A stretch of DNA of 13,490 nucleotides, taken from assembly GCA_039028695.1 (NCBI GenBank), contig JBCCHN010000141.1:1-13490 (forward strand). The letters run 5' to 3'. The notes below the pieces were generated by a model. The model made no database searches. It was not told the DNA's origin and worked only from the letters and a program-made list of their open reading frames with translations. A program made the translations under genes and the position numbers. This DNA comes from JANQKX01 sp039028695 (GTDB lineage Bacteria; Pseudomonadota; Alphaproteobacteria; Kiloniellales; Kiloniellaceae). Below, one piece after another: positions 13,371-13,490 of the stretch; within the stretch, counting starts at the first letter, position 1; each line of letters starts with the position of its first letter.

Positions 13371-13490
13371 TCAGAGGGAAAGCCGCTCTCGTGCCGGATC
13401 ATACAGGCAAGGCACGCATAGTTTCGCCGGCACCTCCTGGCCCAAGAGCAGCACGTCCACCGCTGTTCCTGTTGCCGCATAGGCCGGGTC
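13371..13490 (-). CDS. C-terminus of a dimethylglycine/sarcosine dehydrogenase- or GcvT-like protein (partial)
   Basis: Only the last 39 residues are in the window; the gene enters from the right edge and ends at TGA 13373-13371. The pattern (DPAYAATGTAVDVLLLGQEV, then PAKLC and LYDPARERLSL) is that of the GcvT C-terminal barrel: a 'G-T-x-V-x-V-x-x-x-G-x-x-V-P-A' strand pair and a closing 'YDPxxxRL'. This barrel ends glycine-cleavage T-protein and the fused flavoenzymes dimethylglycine dehydrogenase and sarcosine dehydrogenase, which strip methyl groups from N-methylglycines to tetrahydrofolate. Which of these it is cannot be told from the tail. The plus-strand frames over it are shadows. Confidence 0.6.
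   Translation of the reverse strand, partial: DPAYAATGTAVDVLLLGQEVPAKLCVPCLYDPARERLSL

Overview
The window looks like chromosomal DNA of a GC-rich proteobacterium. The mix of families (GcvA-like LysR regulator, MttB-family and MmgE/PrpD proteins, small secreted proteins, a dimethylglycine-dehydrogenase-like tail) suggests an alphaproteobacterium, perhaps near the Rhodospirillales. That placement is inference from gene content and codon style. No sequence search was run.

Left edge (1-1500): only the 5' half of a tRNA-Thr(UGU) gene is present (minus strand, 50-88). It is broken just after the anticodon. It is followed by about 800 bases that look poorer in GC, contain broken reading frames, and hold no convincing intact gene. 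Then comes a small YkgJ-type cysteine-cluster protein (minus).

Metabolic block (1540-6354): a LysR-type regulator (minus) is divergent from a two-gene operon of an MmgE/PrpD-family protein and a non-pyrrolysine MttB-family methyltransferase. The two operon genes are joined by an ATGA overlap. The regulator-operon gap holds three dyads, including a perfect 20-base palindrome. A short-chain dehydrogenase runs convergently and ends 3 bases after the methyltransferase. The layout suggests one regulated catabolic locus, possibly for a methylated amine or betaine; the substrate is not shown by the sequence.

Middle (6465-8842): small or unknown genes. They are a C-terminally anchored membrane protein (minus), a 327-residue secreted protein with eight cysteines in its mature part (plus), and two small conserved-looking cytoplasmic proteins (minus).

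Right part (9127-13490): a 14-helix DHA2-type drug exporter, a tiny secreted protein, a periplasmic AroQ-type chorismate mutase that seems to lack a normal start codon, and a glycine amidinotransferase (AGAT) homologue with its catalytic Asp/His/Cys intact. A 35-codon reading frame overlaps the amidinotransferase stop. A 49-residue lipoprotein follows. The window ends with the C-terminus of a dimethylglycine/sarcosine-dehydrogenase or GcvT-like protein on the minus strand. The gap between these last two convergent genes is full of inverted repeats, the longest with 27-base arms.

Most interesting candidates: the PrpD-like/MttB-like coupled pair without a corrinoid partner, the amidinotransferase with its coupled mini-ORF next to a methylglycine-oxidase-like gene, the half tRNA, and the large inverted repeat near the right edge. 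No CRISPR array, complete insertion sequence or rRNA was seen.
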